DNA from: Chloroflexota bacterium
GTDB lineage: Bacteria; Chloroflexota; Anaerolineae; Anaerolineales; Anaerolineaceae
NCBI GenBank assembly: GCA_029561345.1
Contig: JAKQJC010000007.1
Location: 124,001-188,000 of the forward strand
Direction of reading: 5' to 3'
Length of the DNA: 64,000 nucleotides
Shown here one piece after another: positions 40,889 through 48,571 of the stretch (within the stretch, counting starts at the first letter, position 1; every line of letters starts with the position of its first letter). The notes beneath the pieces were generated by a model. The model was given only the letters and a program-made list of their open reading frames with translations. It was not told the origin of the DNA and did not search any database. Made by a program: the position numbers and the translations under genes.

Positions 40889-40995
40889 AAATTCCTTCTA
40901 TATGAGAGACAGTGATTGGATTTCCTTATCAGGCTCATTGGCACTGGAAATTTGATATCCGTTCTCACTATCCCTGCTTCTGGGATCATAAATCA
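40889..40995 (-). other. Structured 5' leader of the mtnA operon
   Basis: The promoter position implies a leader of about 107 bases. Two hairpins are possible: ATCCC/GGGAT (40970-40974 with 40982-40986) and ATTTCC/GGAAAT (40920-40925 with 40946-40951, 20-base loop). I compared it by eye with SAM-I, SAM-II and SAH riboswitch cores and found no match. It may be an ordinary leader. Confidence 0.35.
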
Positions 40996-41001
40996 GGTTT
41001 C

Positions 41002-41029
41002 ATTTTACCATACCCCTTTTTTCTGTCAA
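41002..41029 (-). promoter_or_regulatory. mtnA operon promoter
   Basis: On the minus strand TTGACA (complement of 41024-41029), 16-base spacer, TAAAAT (complement of 41002-41007) with an upstream TGG giving an extended -10. Confidence 0.8.
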
Positions 41030-41107
41030 CTTCTAACCAGAAACCTAACCCGGTATTTCGCCTCATTTTCAGTTTCATCAATTTTTTTGCCTGTTCGGTC
41101 TTGACCC

Positions 41108-41149
41108 GGGTGTGATGAGCCAGGTCAAAAATGCCTGACACCCTTTTTT
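41108..41149 (+). terminator. Orphan terminator-like hairpin in a 451-base gap
   Basis: GGGTGT (41108-41113) pairs with ACACCC (41138-41143), inside which CAGG (41121-41124) pairs with CCTG (41134-41137); a T6 run follows. Apart from the mtnA leader and promoter, the gap 40889-41339 shows no gene. Near its right end AAGG (41324-41327) serves the next gene, and TAAAAT (41328-41333) is a possible -10 lacking a -35. Confidence 0.45.
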
Positions 41150-41339
41150 CCACCTTTGGAGAAGCTCAAAGTTTCCCACTGTGGTATGGTGGAGAAGGGA
41201 ACAGCAATGGTTTTATCCACCTGAGTGACACAGGCGGCACCCCGGAATGAATCTGACTGTGTTCCTGAAGTCGCATTTTGTCTTGACCAAAATTTCAAGG
41301 AACTGAGCCGATCCTCGTTTTCTAAGGTAAAATAAACCT

Positions 41340-43832
41340 ATGAAAAAAGTGATCGTCCTCAGCATTGTCATTTTGTTGCTCCTGGGTGGCTGCGTGCTGC
41401 CTTCCATTCCATTTCTATCCGATTTTTCCCCAACGCCAACCCTGTCATCCACGCCAACCCCTTCCCTGACACCCACCCAAACGCCAACTCCGACAGCTAC
41501 TTTCACCGCCACTCCGGCGCCAACCCAGCCGCCATCCATTCAATTGAATGACGCAGATGCAGCCTTATTTGATGGCGATTATGAAAAAGCGCTTGCTCTA
41601 TATCAGGGTGCCTTCTCGGGAACCAACGACCCTTCCATTCAGGCATCGGCTCTGTTTGGGCAGGGCAAAATTGCCTACCTTCAATCCAATCTTCCTGATT
41701 CATTGCGAACAATGCGCAGCGTCACCGAATTATATTCGAACACACCTGCCCAGGCATATGCATTTTATTACCTTGGACTGATATACACAGACCTCCAGCG
41801 CTATAACGAAGCCATTGAAGCATTTACAGGCTATACATCCCGCCGCCCCGGTATATTGGATGCGGAAGTATTCGAAAAACAGGGTGATCTTTATGCGCTT
41901 GTTGATAATCATGCCGCGGCAATAGAAATGTATCAAAAATCACTTTCTGCCATGCCAGAAGGTTTCTATGAGGCTTTGCAAATTAAAATTGCCCGCACTT
42001 ATTTAGAGTCGGCTGATTATGAAACAGCAATCAGCCTTTTTCAGGTCATTCTGGAGCAAACCAATTCCGATTACACCCGGGCACAAATGGAATTTCTCAT
42101 CGGACAGGCTTATCTCACCCTCGGAAAAACCGATGACGCTTATCAGCATTTTGAAACCGCCGTTAACCAATATCCGCGCTCCTATGATGCCTATTCCGCT
42201 CTGGTTACGCTTGTGAATGCCGGCGTACCTGTGGATGAATTGAACAGAGGGTTGATTGATTATTATGCCGGCCAATACAATCTAGCCATTCAAGCATTTG
42301 ACCGCTACCTTGCACAGAATGCAGATCACGATGCAACGGCTCATTATTACAAGGCACTGGCCCTGCGAGAACTGGGCTTAGTCAAATATCCCTTCGGGTC
42401 TGATCCGCGCAATTTGCCCGATATGACCGGTGTTCCTGAAGATCAGCAAGCCATTTCTGAGTTTGACCTGATCATCAAGGATCACGCCGAAGATTCACGC
42501 TGGATCATGGCCTGGGATGAAAAAGCCTACACCCAATGGTATTACCACGGCAGCTATGCGCAGGCTGCTCAAACCCTTCTCGATTGTGTATCTAAAGCGC
42601 CTCAAAGCAATCTTGCTCCCCAATTTATTTATGACGCCGGCCGAAATTACGAGCGCGCCAACATGCTTTCCGAAGCAGCCAGTACCTGGGAACGTCTGGC
42701 AGATGAATACCCGTCTGCTGAGATGACCATCCAGGGAGTTTTCTTCGCGGGTATTTCCCGTTACCGCCTCGGAGAGTTCCCTGAAGCCAGAAGACTGTTT
42801 CAGCGCGCCTTGATGCTTTCTACAGCACCTAAAGATGTGGCTGCAGCCAATTTATGGATCGGTAAAACCTACCAACAAGAGGGTAATGCCATTGATGCGT
42901 CAGCTTCGTGGCAGGCAGCTATCAGCGCCGATCCAACAGGTTATTATAGCGAACGAGCCAGAGACCTTGTTTTAGATAGACCCGCATTTTCAGCGACTGC
43001 CATTCTGGACTTTGGTTTTGATTTGAACCAGGAACGAATCCAGGCCGAATTCTGGCTGAAATCCACCTTCGCCATTCCTCCCGAAACAAATTTATCCAGT
43101 CCGGGTACGCTCGCAAACAATCCTTATCTCATCCGCGCTTGGGAATTCTGGCACCTGGGCCTGTATCAAGAATCGCGCACAGAAATTGAATATCTCAGGG
43201 AACAGGTAAAAGATGACCCGGCTGCATGTTTTGTACTTCTTCCGACTCTCCTGGATCTGCGGTTTTACCGTTCTGCCATTTTCACCAGCCGGCGAATTCT
43301 CACTCTCGCAGGGCTCGACGATGCCGCAGCCCTGGATGCTCCTGCATATTTCAATCACATCCGCTTTGGACCATATTACAAAGAGATTGTCCTCGAGACC
43401 GCCAGTGCAGAAGCATTCGACCCCTTATTCATCTTCAGCATCATCCGGCAGGAAAGCATGTTTGAAGGCTTTGTCCAATCTTCTGCCGGTGCGCGAGGAT
43501 TAATGCAATTGATGCCTGCAACCGCTGAAAATGTTGCCTATAATTGGGGCTGGCCGGATGAATATTCTGCCAATGATTTATACCGCCCCTATATCAATAT
43601 TCCCCTGGGTGTACACTACCTCAGTCAACAGCGCAAAAGCCTTCCTCATCCATATTCGATTCTTGCGGCCTATAACGGCGGACCTGGAAATGCCAGTGCA
43701 TGGCTGAAACTGGCAGGAGATGATCCAGATTTATTCCTCGAGGTGATCCGGTATCAGGAAACGCGCAACTACGTGACCTATATTTTTGAAAATTACAACA
43801 TCTACAGGCGCCTGTACGGCCGAAATCCATGA
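41340..43832 (+). CDS. TPR and lytic transglycosylase (SLT) lipoprotein
   Basis: An 830-residue lipoprotein (LLGGC, Cys18) with a Pro/Thr stalk, a long helical TPR superhelix (about 60-560; unit phrases such as AYYYLGLIYTDLQRYNEAIE) and a C-terminal SLT domain (about 685-820). The catalytic Glu705 is in IIRQESMF, followed by SSAGARGLMQLMP, AYNGGPGNA and ETRNYVTYI. The layout parallels Slt70. It would cleave glycan strands to 1,6-anhydro-MurNAc ends outside the membrane, the substrate chain for AnmK at 5220. AAGG lies 12 bases before the ATG. Confidence 0.92.
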   Translation: MKKVIVLSIVILLLLGGCVLPSIPFLSDFSPTPTLSSTPTPSLTPTQTPTPTATFTATPAPTQPPSIQLNDADAALFDGDYEKALALYQGAFSGTNDPSIQASALFGQGKIAYLQSNLPDSLRTMRSVTELYSNTPAQAYAFYYLGLIYTDLQRYNEAIEAFTGYTSRRPGILDAEVFEKQGDLYALVDNHAAAIEMYQKSLSAMPEGFYEALQIKIARTYLESADYETAISLFQVILEQTNSDYTRAQMEFLIGQAYLTLGKTDDAYQHFETAVNQYPRSYDAYSALVTLVNAGVPVDELNRGLIDYYAGQYNLAIQAFDRYLAQNADHDATAHYYKALALRELGLVKYPFGSDPRNLPDMTGVPEDQQAISEFDLIIKDHAEDSRWIMAWDEKAYTQWYYHGSYAQAAQTLLDCVSKAPQSNLAPQFIYDAGRNYERANMLSEAASTWERLADEYPSAEMTIQGVFFAGISRYRLGEFPEARRLFQRALMLSTAPKDVAAANLWIGKTYQQEGNAIDASASWQAAISADPTGYYSERARDLVLDRPAFSATAILDFGFDLNQERIQAEFWLKSTFAIPPETNLSSPGTLANNPYLIRAWEFWHLGLYQESRTEIEYLREQVKDDPAACFVLLPTLLDLRFYRSAIFTSRRILTLAGLDDAAALDAPAYFNHIRFGPYYKEIVLETASAEAFDPLFIFSIIRQESMFEGFVQSSAGARGLMQLMPATAENVAYNWGWPDEYSANDLYRPYINIPLGVHYLSQQRKSLPHPYSILAAYNGGPGNASAWLKLAGDDPDLFLEVIRYQETRNYVTYIFENYNIYRRLYGRNP

Positions 43833-43855
43833 ACCAACCCAAGGAAAATTAGGTC

Positions 43856-43884
43856 TTTATTTATCGCTCATTATTACCTATAAT
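43856..43884 (+). promoter_or_regulatory. Candidate promoter of the PK-like/TGT-like pair
   Basis: TATAAT at 43879-43884 with a weak -35 TTTATT (43856-43861, spacing 17); predicted leader about 45 bases. Confidence 0.45.
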
Positions 43885-43934
43885 CAAATCATGCTCAGCT
43901 TTTCTTTTGCTCAGTTCAAGAAAGCGTCCAACAT

Positions 43935-44852
43935 ATGGTAATGCAGCTCGAATTAATCGTTACCCAGGGACCCTATTCCAGCTTCTTCGATGATGTTGCC
44001 CGAATTCCCTCTGTGTCTGGCATTCGTTTCAACACCATTATGCCTGTCAAAGAAGAACAAATGGCCGAAAAATTAAAGGAGTTGCGGGAAAGAGCCGGAG
44101 AGAAACAGCTATGGTTGGATCTCAAATCCAGACAGCTCAGGATCACTGAATTTGCCCATACCCCCTACACCGCCGTGACGATCAACCACCGCATTTCAGT
44201 TAATCTGCCTGCCAAAATCTATTTCGACAACGGTAATTTGATGGCCCATTTGGTGGATATTGATGGGTATCGTCTGATTCTCGAGGAATATACCGGACGG
44301 ATTTTGGGGCCTGGAGAAGCCCTGAACATCCCCGATGACAGTTTACGGCTTCTGGACCCCTCTCCCCTAACTGAAAGAGATGAACGTTTTCTGGAAGCCA
44401 GCCAATCCATTGGCCTGAGACATTTCATGCTTTCTTATGTTGAACACCCGGGCGATATTCTCGCCATTAAACAGGTTTACCCGCAAGCGTTCATTGCCGC
44501 CAAAATTGAAAACAAACCGGGTTTAAAGAACCTGGATGCCATTCAGGAAGTTGCCGATGAAGTCATTGCTGCCAGGGCCGACCTGTATACAGAGATTGAA
44601 GCACCACAGTTCATTGTTCCAACACTTAAAAAGATCTATCATCTGTGTGGCAAGAAAAGCATTGTTGCTTCTCGCATGTTGAGTTCATTGCTTCACAACC
44701 CAATACCTTCTTGCTCCGATATCATGGATATTTATTACCTGAAAGACATGGGCTACACCCGCTTCATGTTTGGCGATGATATCTGTTTTAAGAAAGATAT
44801 CCTGATGCAAGCCGTACATATTTTCAATTCAGTTTTCAATGAGAAATCATGA
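43935..44852 (+). CDS. Pyruvate-kinase-like TIM-barrel protein lacking the C domain
   Basis: The 305-residue protein follows pyruvate kinase from strand to strand: GIRFN (Arg31, Asn33), LWLDLKSRQLRI, a shortened B-domain-like segment around IYFDNGN and LILEEYTGRI, then LTERDERFL, AKIENKPGLKNLDAI (Lys190, Glu192), ARADLYTEI (Asp216) and IVASRMLSSLL. The Lys and the two metal ligands of the PK active site are thus present, but the usual RGDLG is changed to RADLY, the N-terminal helix segment is missing and there is no allosteric C domain (PK is about 470-580 residues). It overlaps the next gene by ATGA. Activity is unknown; a phosphoenolpyruvate- or aldolase-like reaction is conceivable. Confidence 0.78.
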   Translation: MVMQLELIVTQGPYSSFFDDVARIPSVSGIRFNTIMPVKEEQMAEKLKELRERAGEKQLWLDLKSRQLRITEFAHTPYTAVTINHRISVNLPAKIYFDNGNLMAHLVDIDGYRLILEEYTGRILGPGEALNIPDDSLRLLDPSPLTERDERFLEASQSIGLRHFMLSYVEHPGDILAIKQVYPQAFIAAKIENKPGLKNLDAIQEVADEVIAARADLYTEIEAPQFIVPTLKKIYHLCGKKSIVASRMLSSLLHNPIPSCSDIMDIYYLKDMGYTRFMFGDDICFKKDILMQAVHIFNSVFNEKS

Positions 44853-45943
44853 CCCTTTCAACCCTTAAACTTCGCAATCACACCCTCTGCCCCCCGGTTT
44901 ATTTGCCCGATGCTACCCTGGCAGTGGTTCGTTCTGTAGATTCATCCGATCTTGAGAATTGTCAGGTGCAGGCTCTGGTGATGAATACCTTTCATTTGAT
45001 GCAAAAACCCGGTTCGACCACAATCCAGAGCCTGGGCGGCCTGCACCGCATGAGCGGCTGGAAGGGTCCCATCATCACGGATTCTGGCGGCTTTCAAGCC
45101 TATTCGCTGATTCGCCAGAATCCAAAATCGGGCAGTCTTTCCGAAAAAGGCATTTCCTTCCAACCCGAAGGAAATGATCGGAAATTTACCCTGACCCCTG
45201 AGAAAACCGTTCAACTGCAAATAGCCTATGACTCGGATGTGGTGATTTGCCTGGATGATTGCACCCATGTTGATGCTTCACGAGAAGAACAACAGCTTTC
45301 TGTCACCAGAACCATTGCCTGGGCCAAACGCTGCAAAACAGAATTCGTCCGCCAGGTATCCAGCCGCAAACTTGAGGACGCCAACCGCCCCCTTCTATTT
45401 GCTGTCATTCAGGGAGGCGGATTTCCTGATCTGCGCCGCCAATGTGCTGAAGCCCTGCTTGAAATTGGTTTCGATGGCTATGGCTTTGGCGGCTGGCCGC
45501 TGGATAACGAAGGCCACCTCATTGAGGATATCATCGGGCTCACCCGTGAATTGATCCCGGCTGAATTTCCCATGCACGCCCTGGGTGTGGGCCACCCTGA
45601 AAATGTTCTGGCCTGCTACCGCCTGGGTTATGAGCTGTTTGACAGCGCCATGCCCACTCGCGATGCGCGTCACGGCCGCCTCTACACCTTTAATCAGGAT
45701 CCTCAGAGCGGATTATCCGGCAAATGGCTCAAATACCTGTATATAAACGATGAAAAGCATATCAAATCTGATCGTCCCATCTCTCCATATTGCGACTGCC
45801 TGTGCTGCCGCCGGTTCTCCATTGGTTATTTACACCATCTATTTAAAGTAAATGATACCCTCTTTTTCCGTCTGGCGACTTTGCACAACTTGAAATTCAT
45901 GGTTCAACTGACAGATTCTCTAAGAAAATCGCCTTTTCATTGA
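44849..45943 (+). CDS. Divergent tRNA-guanine transglycosylase family protein
   Basis: A 364-residue TGT-fold protein. Retained: ITDSGGFQAY (Asp78), an ICLDDCT stretch for base recognition, AVIQGGG, the nucleophile Asp265 in FDSAMPTRDARHG, and the zinc site CDCLCC (315-320) with a later His. Changed: the substrate loop usually written GGLAVGE is GGWPLDNEG (Gly214-), so preference for preQ1 may be altered, for example towards queuine or another deazapurine. The canonical enzyme exchanges guanine-34 in tRNAs with GUN anticodons. The start overlaps the PK-like gene (ATGA), so the two are translated together. No queuosine synthesis gene is nearby. Confidence 0.85.
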   Translation: MTLSTLKLRNHTLCPPVYLPDATLAVVRSVDSSDLENCQVQALVMNTFHLMQKPGSTTIQSLGGLHRMSGWKGPIITDSGGFQAYSLIRQNPKSGSLSEKGISFQPEGNDRKFTLTPEKTVQLQIAYDSDVVICLDDCTHVDASREEQQLSVTRTIAWAKRCKTEFVRQVSSRKLEDANRPLLFAVIQGGGFPDLRRQCAEALLEIGFDGYGFGGWPLDNEGHLIEDIIGLTRELIPAEFPMHALGVGHPENVLACYRLGYELFDSAMPTRDARHGRLYTFNQDPQSGLSGKWLKYLYINDEKHIKSDRPISPYCDCLCCRRFSIGYLHHLFKVNDTLFFRLATLHNLKFMVQLTDSLRKSPFH

Positions 45944-45969
45944 CCTTTTTTTCTTTTCACCTGTATAAT
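45940..45969 (+). promoter_or_regulatory. Promoter of the 45993 gene
   Basis: TTGACC (45940-45945), 18-base spacer, TATAAT (45964-45969). The -35 overlaps the TGA of the TGT-like gene. Confidence 0.75.
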
Positions 45970-45992
45970 CATCTTGGGTAGGGAAACAATAT

Positions 45993-46601
45993 ATGTCAGA
46001 TGAACTCATCATAAAACAAACTGGAACCATTGATGTTATGAACCGCCTTGCACGCAAAGGCGATATCTGCGTCATGATCAGTACCAGCGATAGCGGTGAA
46101 ATTAACCAGTTGCGCCGTCAACAGGTCATGTTCAAAAACCTCCTGGGGGGCAGAATCACCGATCTGATCCACCTGACCTGTCAACGTGTAGAACTGCCGG
46201 AAGATTTATCCCTTGAGACCTTCCTTCAAAACCTCAACCAGGCGATCAATGCCTATGCACAAACTTTCCCTCTGACTGCCGCAAGCATGCTTCCGGTTTA
46301 TTCGAATTTTCGCAAGTGCTATATTCTAAAATGGCAAATCGAACCCAATGATGATCTCAGGCATTTTACCCATATGCTGGAAGAAACTCTGCTCTCCATG
46401 AATATCCAGTTGATTTACCGGCGCGGATTAATCCTGACCTGGGTCTCTGCTCTCGAAGATATTCCAGAACCCGTTTCAGAGTCAATCCTGGCTATGGCTA
46501 CTTACCCTCATCATCTTTTCACAGCCACCCGGGTTATCATCAGCCGGATTAATGGTCCCTTTGATTACGAGCGCCTGGCCACACTTTCTATCCCAAAATA
46601 A
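45993..46601 (+). CDS. Uncharacterised 202-residue protein
   Basis: I do not recognise it. It is a soluble alpha/beta-looking protein without signal or membrane segment. The N-terminal third (RLARKGDICVMISTSDSGEI) and a Tyr/Ile-rich middle (FRKCYILKWQIEP) are its most distinctive parts. TAGGGA precedes the ATG by about ten bases, and a near-consensus promoter is immediately upstream, so it is probably transcribed independently of the TGT pair. A terminator follows directly. Confidence 0.7.
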   Translation: MSDELIIKQTGTIDVMNRLARKGDICVMISTSDSGEINQLRRQQVMFKNLLGGRITDLIHLTCQRVELPEDLSLETFLQNLNQAINAYAQTFPLTAASMLPVYSNFRKCYILKWQIEPNDDLRHFTHMLEETLLSMNIQLIYRRGLILTWVSALEDIPEPVSESILAMATYPHHLFTATRVIISRINGPFDYERLATLSIPK

Positions 46602-46604
46602 AAA

Positions 46605-46630
46605 AGCAGGCTTTTCAGCCTGCTCTTCTT
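46605..46630. terminator. Intrinsic terminator
   Basis: AGCAGGCT (46605-46612), loop TTTC, AGCCTGCT (46617-46624), then CTTCTTC; A-rich sequence on the 5' side lets it serve the convergent Crp-family gene too. Confidence 0.82.
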
Positions 46631-46643
46631 CAATAATCAATTA

Positions 46644-47390
46644 TTACACCCGAATATTGGCCCATTCTTCCAGCGTTCGCCGGTCATGAATGGTGATATG
46701 GTATTCATTATCAATGGATATACAGCCGTCCCGTTTCAACGAAACCATGGTCTGGTTTACCCTTTTTCTGGAAGCGCCCACCAGTTCCGCTATATCATTT
46801 TGAGGCAGCCGGATGGCAATATAAATATCTCCATTGGCCGCTTTCTTCCCATATCGTTCCGCAAAAACCAGAAGCTGCTGAGCCACCCGCCCGTTCACAT
46901 CCAGGCAGGCCAAACTTTGAATATTGGAGGTTGAAAACCGCAGCCGCTTCGATAAAATACGCAGCAGGTTTCTGGCCAAAACCGGCATAAACTGCATGGC
47001 TTCCTCAAGATGATCGCGCGTCATCCAGAACACTTGCGTCTCTTCCAGTGTTCCCACACTGGCAGAACGTTCATCATCATCCAGCAAGCTCAGTTCGCCA
47101 ACCGTGTCTCCTGGGCCAAGAATGACCACTGTTACTTCGCTTCCATCCACTTGCGGCATAAATACCTTAACGGTTCCCTTATGAATGATGTATACTCTCT
47201 CACCCTGATCGCCTGCCGTGATAATATCAACGCCAGCCGGGTAAGTGGCATAATTCAAGCGGTCAGCAAGCCAGCTTTGCTGCTTCTCATTCAATCCCGC
47301 AAACATGGGAATCCCATCAAAAACCAGGGTCCATTTCTCTTTTTGTATCAACGGCCTCACTCCATGCCAGGTTTCTGTCAGCGCAATCAT
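46644..47390 (-). CDS. Crp/Fnr-family transcriptional regulator
   Basis: A 248-residue regulator. The cNMP-binding barrel (about 30-140) carries GDTVGELSLLDDDERSASV, keeping the Gly-Glu-Leu and Arg-Ser pattern that contacts the cyclic nucleotide in E. coli CRP, so ligand binding is plausible. After the dimerisation helix, the winged HTH reads PQNDIAELVGASRKRVNQTM (about 194-213). No Fnr-type cysteines are seen. AAGGAGG precedes the ATG. The MBL-fold gene ends 48 bases upstream on the same strand. Confidence 0.93.
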   Translation of the reverse strand: MIALTETWHGVRPLIQKEKWTLVFDGIPMFAGLNEKQQSWLADRLNYATYPAGVDIITAGDQGERVYIIHKGTVKVFMPQVDGSEVTVVILGPGDTVGELSLLDDDERSASVGTLEETQVFWMTRDHLEEAMQFMPVLARNLLRILSKRLRFSTSNIQSLACLDVNGRVAQQLLVFAERYGKKAANGDIYIAIRLPQNDIAELVGASRKRVNQTMVSLKRDGCISIDNEYHITIHDRRTLEEWANIRV

Positions 47391-47405
47391 GGCTGCCTCC
47401 TTTCA

Positions 47406-47432
47406 ATTATACGCCCTTACTGAAAATGTCAA
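47406..47432 (-). promoter_or_regulatory. Possible promoter of the Crp-family gene
   Basis: On the minus strand perfect TTGACA (complement of 47427-47432) and TATAAT (complement of 47406-47411), but the spacer is only 15 and the predicted start would fall inside the ribosome site, so function is doubtful. Confidence 0.45.
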
Positions 47433-47438
47433 TGGCGA

Positions 47439-48413
47439 TCAAACTTCCGAATCCACCATGGCTTTCTTTGCATTGGCTTCCAAAGCCTGATTAACCAGAA
47501 CCATAGTGAGCCCTTCATAAGCAGCCATGGATTGCGGAAACAGTTTGCGGGCGAAGGCTTGAACCTGATCCATTTGCTCATCGGTGTATTCCGGAGCGTG
47601 ATGGAAAAGAACCAGCTGGCCAACCTGAGCATAATGAGCCACATCACAGGCCATATTGACCGTGGAATGTCCGTATCCCTGCACAATGCCGCCCATTTTC
47701 CCAACATAATGCTCCTCAGTGTATTGAGCGTCATGGATCAGGATATCTGCTCCTTTGGCGAAGGCAATCGTCCGCTGGTCGCCATTGTGGTACCCTTCCG
47801 TATCTGTCGCATACACCATGGACTTTCCAGCATACTCAATCCGGTAATGCAGCACGCCTTCGGGATGCCCGTAAGAACGCATCACTCGAATTTTCACCAC
47901 GCCTGGGTTTTCCTGCGGTAACGGCTCGCTGGCGTGGTAAATGGTGTGGCTTCCATAATCATTGAGAATAATTGTGTCCCGGTCCCGCAGTACGTTGAAT
48001 GAAAGCCGGGCCGATACATCTTCTAGCCGCACGGGAAAATAAGGCGGGCACATCATGGTTAACAGGGTCTCTTCAGGGTTGCTTCCGCCAAAAGCCGGCC
48101 CCATTATGGCGCCCTGGGTCTTTGGAAAGAAATTGGGAGCAAAGAAAGGAAATCCCTGATTGTGGTCATGGTGAAGATGGCTGAACAGCAGCGTGTAGCG
48201 CATGGCCTGTCCAGTCTGAAAAGACTTCTTAACCATCGTCTGGCCCAAAGGGATAATACCGGTTCCTGCGTCCAGAATGATCAGGTGGTTCTTAACCGTC
48301 ACAGCCACGCAAGAGGTGTTGCCGCCGTACCCCATTGAATCCCGCCGGGCAATCGGGTAACTGCCGCGCACACCCCAGAACTGCACTGTAAACTCGCTCA
48401 ATTTTTCGTTCAT
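47439..48413 (-). CDS. MBL-fold metallo-hydrolase
   Basis: A 324-residue cytosolic metallo-beta-lactamase-fold protein. Metal ligands: SHLHHDHNQG (HxHxDH), a later His in GYGHSTVN, Asp in YATDTEG and His in LFHHAPEY. The N-terminal VQFWGVRGSYP and GYGGNTSCV are typical of the RNase Z/PhnP-like branch, which includes cyclic-phosphate and cyclic-nucleotide phosphodiesterases. ATG 48413 is chosen because AAGGAGG lies five bases upstream; the frame extends further to 48545, but that part is low-complexity and Lys-rich. The downstream Crp-family gene makes cyclic-nucleotide turnover an attractive but unproven role. Confidence 0.87.
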   Translation of the reverse strand: MNEKLSEFTVQFWGVRGSYPIARRDSMGYGGNTSCVAVTVKNHLIILDAGTGIIPLGQTMVKKSFQTGQAMRYTLLFSHLHHDHNQGFPFFAPNFFPKTQGAIMGPAFGGSNPEETLLTMMCPPYFPVRLEDVSARLSFNVLRDRDTIILNDYGSHTIYHASEPLPQENPGVVKIRVMRSYGHPEGVLHYRIEYAGKSMVYATDTEGYHNGDQRTIAFAKGADILIHDAQYTEEHYVGKMGGIVQGYGHSTVNMACDVAHYAQVGQLVLFHHAPEYTDEQMDQVQAFARKLFPQSMAAYEGLTMVLVNQALEANAKKAMVDSEV

Positions 48414-48513
48414 TTCTGCCTCCTTGTCTTGAATAAAGCGTTTTCTCTTTTCGTCCTCATTATTCCGTACTTTGGCGCTTGTCACAAGGAAATATTTCTC
48501 ACCCCGCCGTTTT

Positions 48514-48541
48514 TTAACAACTCTTTCTAAAGTGATATAAT
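48514..48541 (+). promoter_or_regulatory. Promoter of the MFS-mrfA unit
   Basis: TTAACA (48514-48519), 16-base spacer, TATAAT (48536-48541) with TGA just before it (extended -10). Confidence 0.72.
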
Positions 48542-48571
48542 CCAAATATCATGCAATAATAAAGGACAATT

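Noticed and set aside
40889..40995. SAM or SAH riboswitch before mtnA
   Set aside because: The conserved cores of SAM-I, SAM-II and SAH elements were not found by eye on the transcript strand.
41213..41539. Gly/Val-rich minus-strand frame before the SLT gene
   Set aside because: It is the complement of the Pro/Thr-rich stalk coding region and has no independent signals.
44849..45943. DNA 7-deazaguanine modification (Dpd) system
   Set aside because: The TGT-like gene keeps the tRNA-type zinc site, and no other dpd-like, helicase or queuosine-synthesis gene adjoins it.
48414..48545. N-terminal extension of the MBL-fold protein
   Set aside because: Lys-rich, unlike the family, and it lies upstream of a strong ribosome site at the chosen ATG.
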